In this document: positions 63,814-64,000 of the stretch, piece by piece
Position numbering within the stretch: position 1 is the stretch's first letter
Layout of the letters: each line of letters opens with the position of its first letter
DNA from: Pectobacterium aroidearum
Lineage (GTDB): Bacteria; Pseudomonadota; Gammaproteobacteria; Enterobacterales; Enterobacteriaceae
Direction of reading: 5' to 3'
DNA: 64,000 nt
Assembly (NCBI RefSeq): GCF_041228105.1
Contig: NZ_CP166097.1
Coordinates: 5,084,001 to 5,148,000, forward strand
The notes under the pieces: generated by a model
Databases searched by the model: none
The model's input: the letters and a program-made list of their open reading frames with translations, nothing else
What the model was told of the DNA's origin: nothing
Position numbers and translations under genes: made by a program

Positions 63814-64000
63814 TTACACCACGCCCTGCGCCAGCATCGCGTCGGCCACTTTTACAAAGCCCGCCACGTTGGCACCGCGCACGTAGTTAGTCTGGTTGCC
63901 TTCGCCACCGTACTGCACACATGCAGTGTGAATATCCAGCATGATGTGATGCAGACGCGCATCCACCTTCTCGGCTTTCCAGCCCAAACGCGCCGCGTTC
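63814..64000 (-). CDS. gdhA: NADP-specific glutamate dehydrogenase GdhA (C-terminal end only)
   Basis: The last 61 codons and stop of gdhA; the rest lies beyond the right edge. The sequence (NAARLGWKAEKVDARLHH, GGEGNQTNYVRGANVAGF, VADAMLAQGVV) matches the C-terminus of E. coli GdhA almost residue for residue. The enzyme makes glutamate from 2-oxoglutarate and ammonia with NADPH. Confidence 0.93.
   Translation of the reverse strand, partial: NAARLGWKAEKVDARLHHIMLDIHTACVQYGGEGNQTNYVRGANVAGFVKVADAMLAQGVV

Overview
The window looks like a chromosomal segment of a soft-rot enterobacterium, most likely Pectobacterium. Most proteins resemble Escherichia coli counterparts over their full length (XylF, XylA, AldB, SodA, MtlA, GlyS, Gor, PrlC). 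Many of these genes sit in E. coli around 78-81 min (xyl, wecH, aldB, mtl, yibL, yiaF, glyQS, tag-yiaC, ghrB, gor-rlmJ, prlC-rsmJ). Here they occur in a rearranged order with accessory blocks between them. The genus is inferred from overall gene content and repeats; I could not search a database.

Layout. 1-5.4 kb: divergent xylose locus, xylFG(H) leftward and xylAB rightward, with CRP and XylR-like sites between. 5.4-10.4 kb: wecH, aldB, fdhD and sodA. 10.7-12.6 kb: a chemoreceptor with a sigma-28 promoter. 12.7-17.4 kb: yibL and the mannitol operon mtlA-mtlD-mtlR behind four CRP sites. 17.5-18.2 kb: a YiaF-like lipoprotein. 18.6-21.6 kb: an AT-rich three-gene unit encoding a MotA/ExbB-like channel protein, a MotB/OmpA-like partner and an HNH nuclease, which fits a type II Zorya anti-phage system. 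21.6-30.1 kb: glyQS, a TauE/SafE permease, tag-yiaC, a second sigma-28 chemoreceptor and ghrB.

30.1-43.3 kb is an accessory region. It holds a six-gene operon (oligopeptide/nickel-type ABC importer with a fused double ATPase, a luciferase-like flavin monooxygenase and a two-domain AhpD-like protein), a small ricin-type lectin after a very AT-rich leader, a LysR remnant, a LysE exporter, a SUKH protein, dsbG, a Fur-boxed siderophore-interacting flavoprotein and a RelE-family toxin-antitoxin pair. 43.4-45.7 kb: gor and rlmJ. 45.9-57 kb: a block that separates rlmJ from prlC, with a DUF1266/J-domain/HscC chaperone group, yghW, and a TonB/FecR/FecI/TonB-dependent receptor signalling set. 57.2-64 kb: prlC-rsmJ, a periplasmic 5'-nucleotidase family protein, a FAD amine-oxidoreductase-like gene and the 3' end of gdhA.

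A dispersed repeat made almost wholly of consecutive short hairpins occurs as two full copies (8.36-8.63 kb and 63.57-63.77 kb) and one stray end (10.44 kb). No rRNA, tRNA, CRISPR array or intact insertion sequence was seen.
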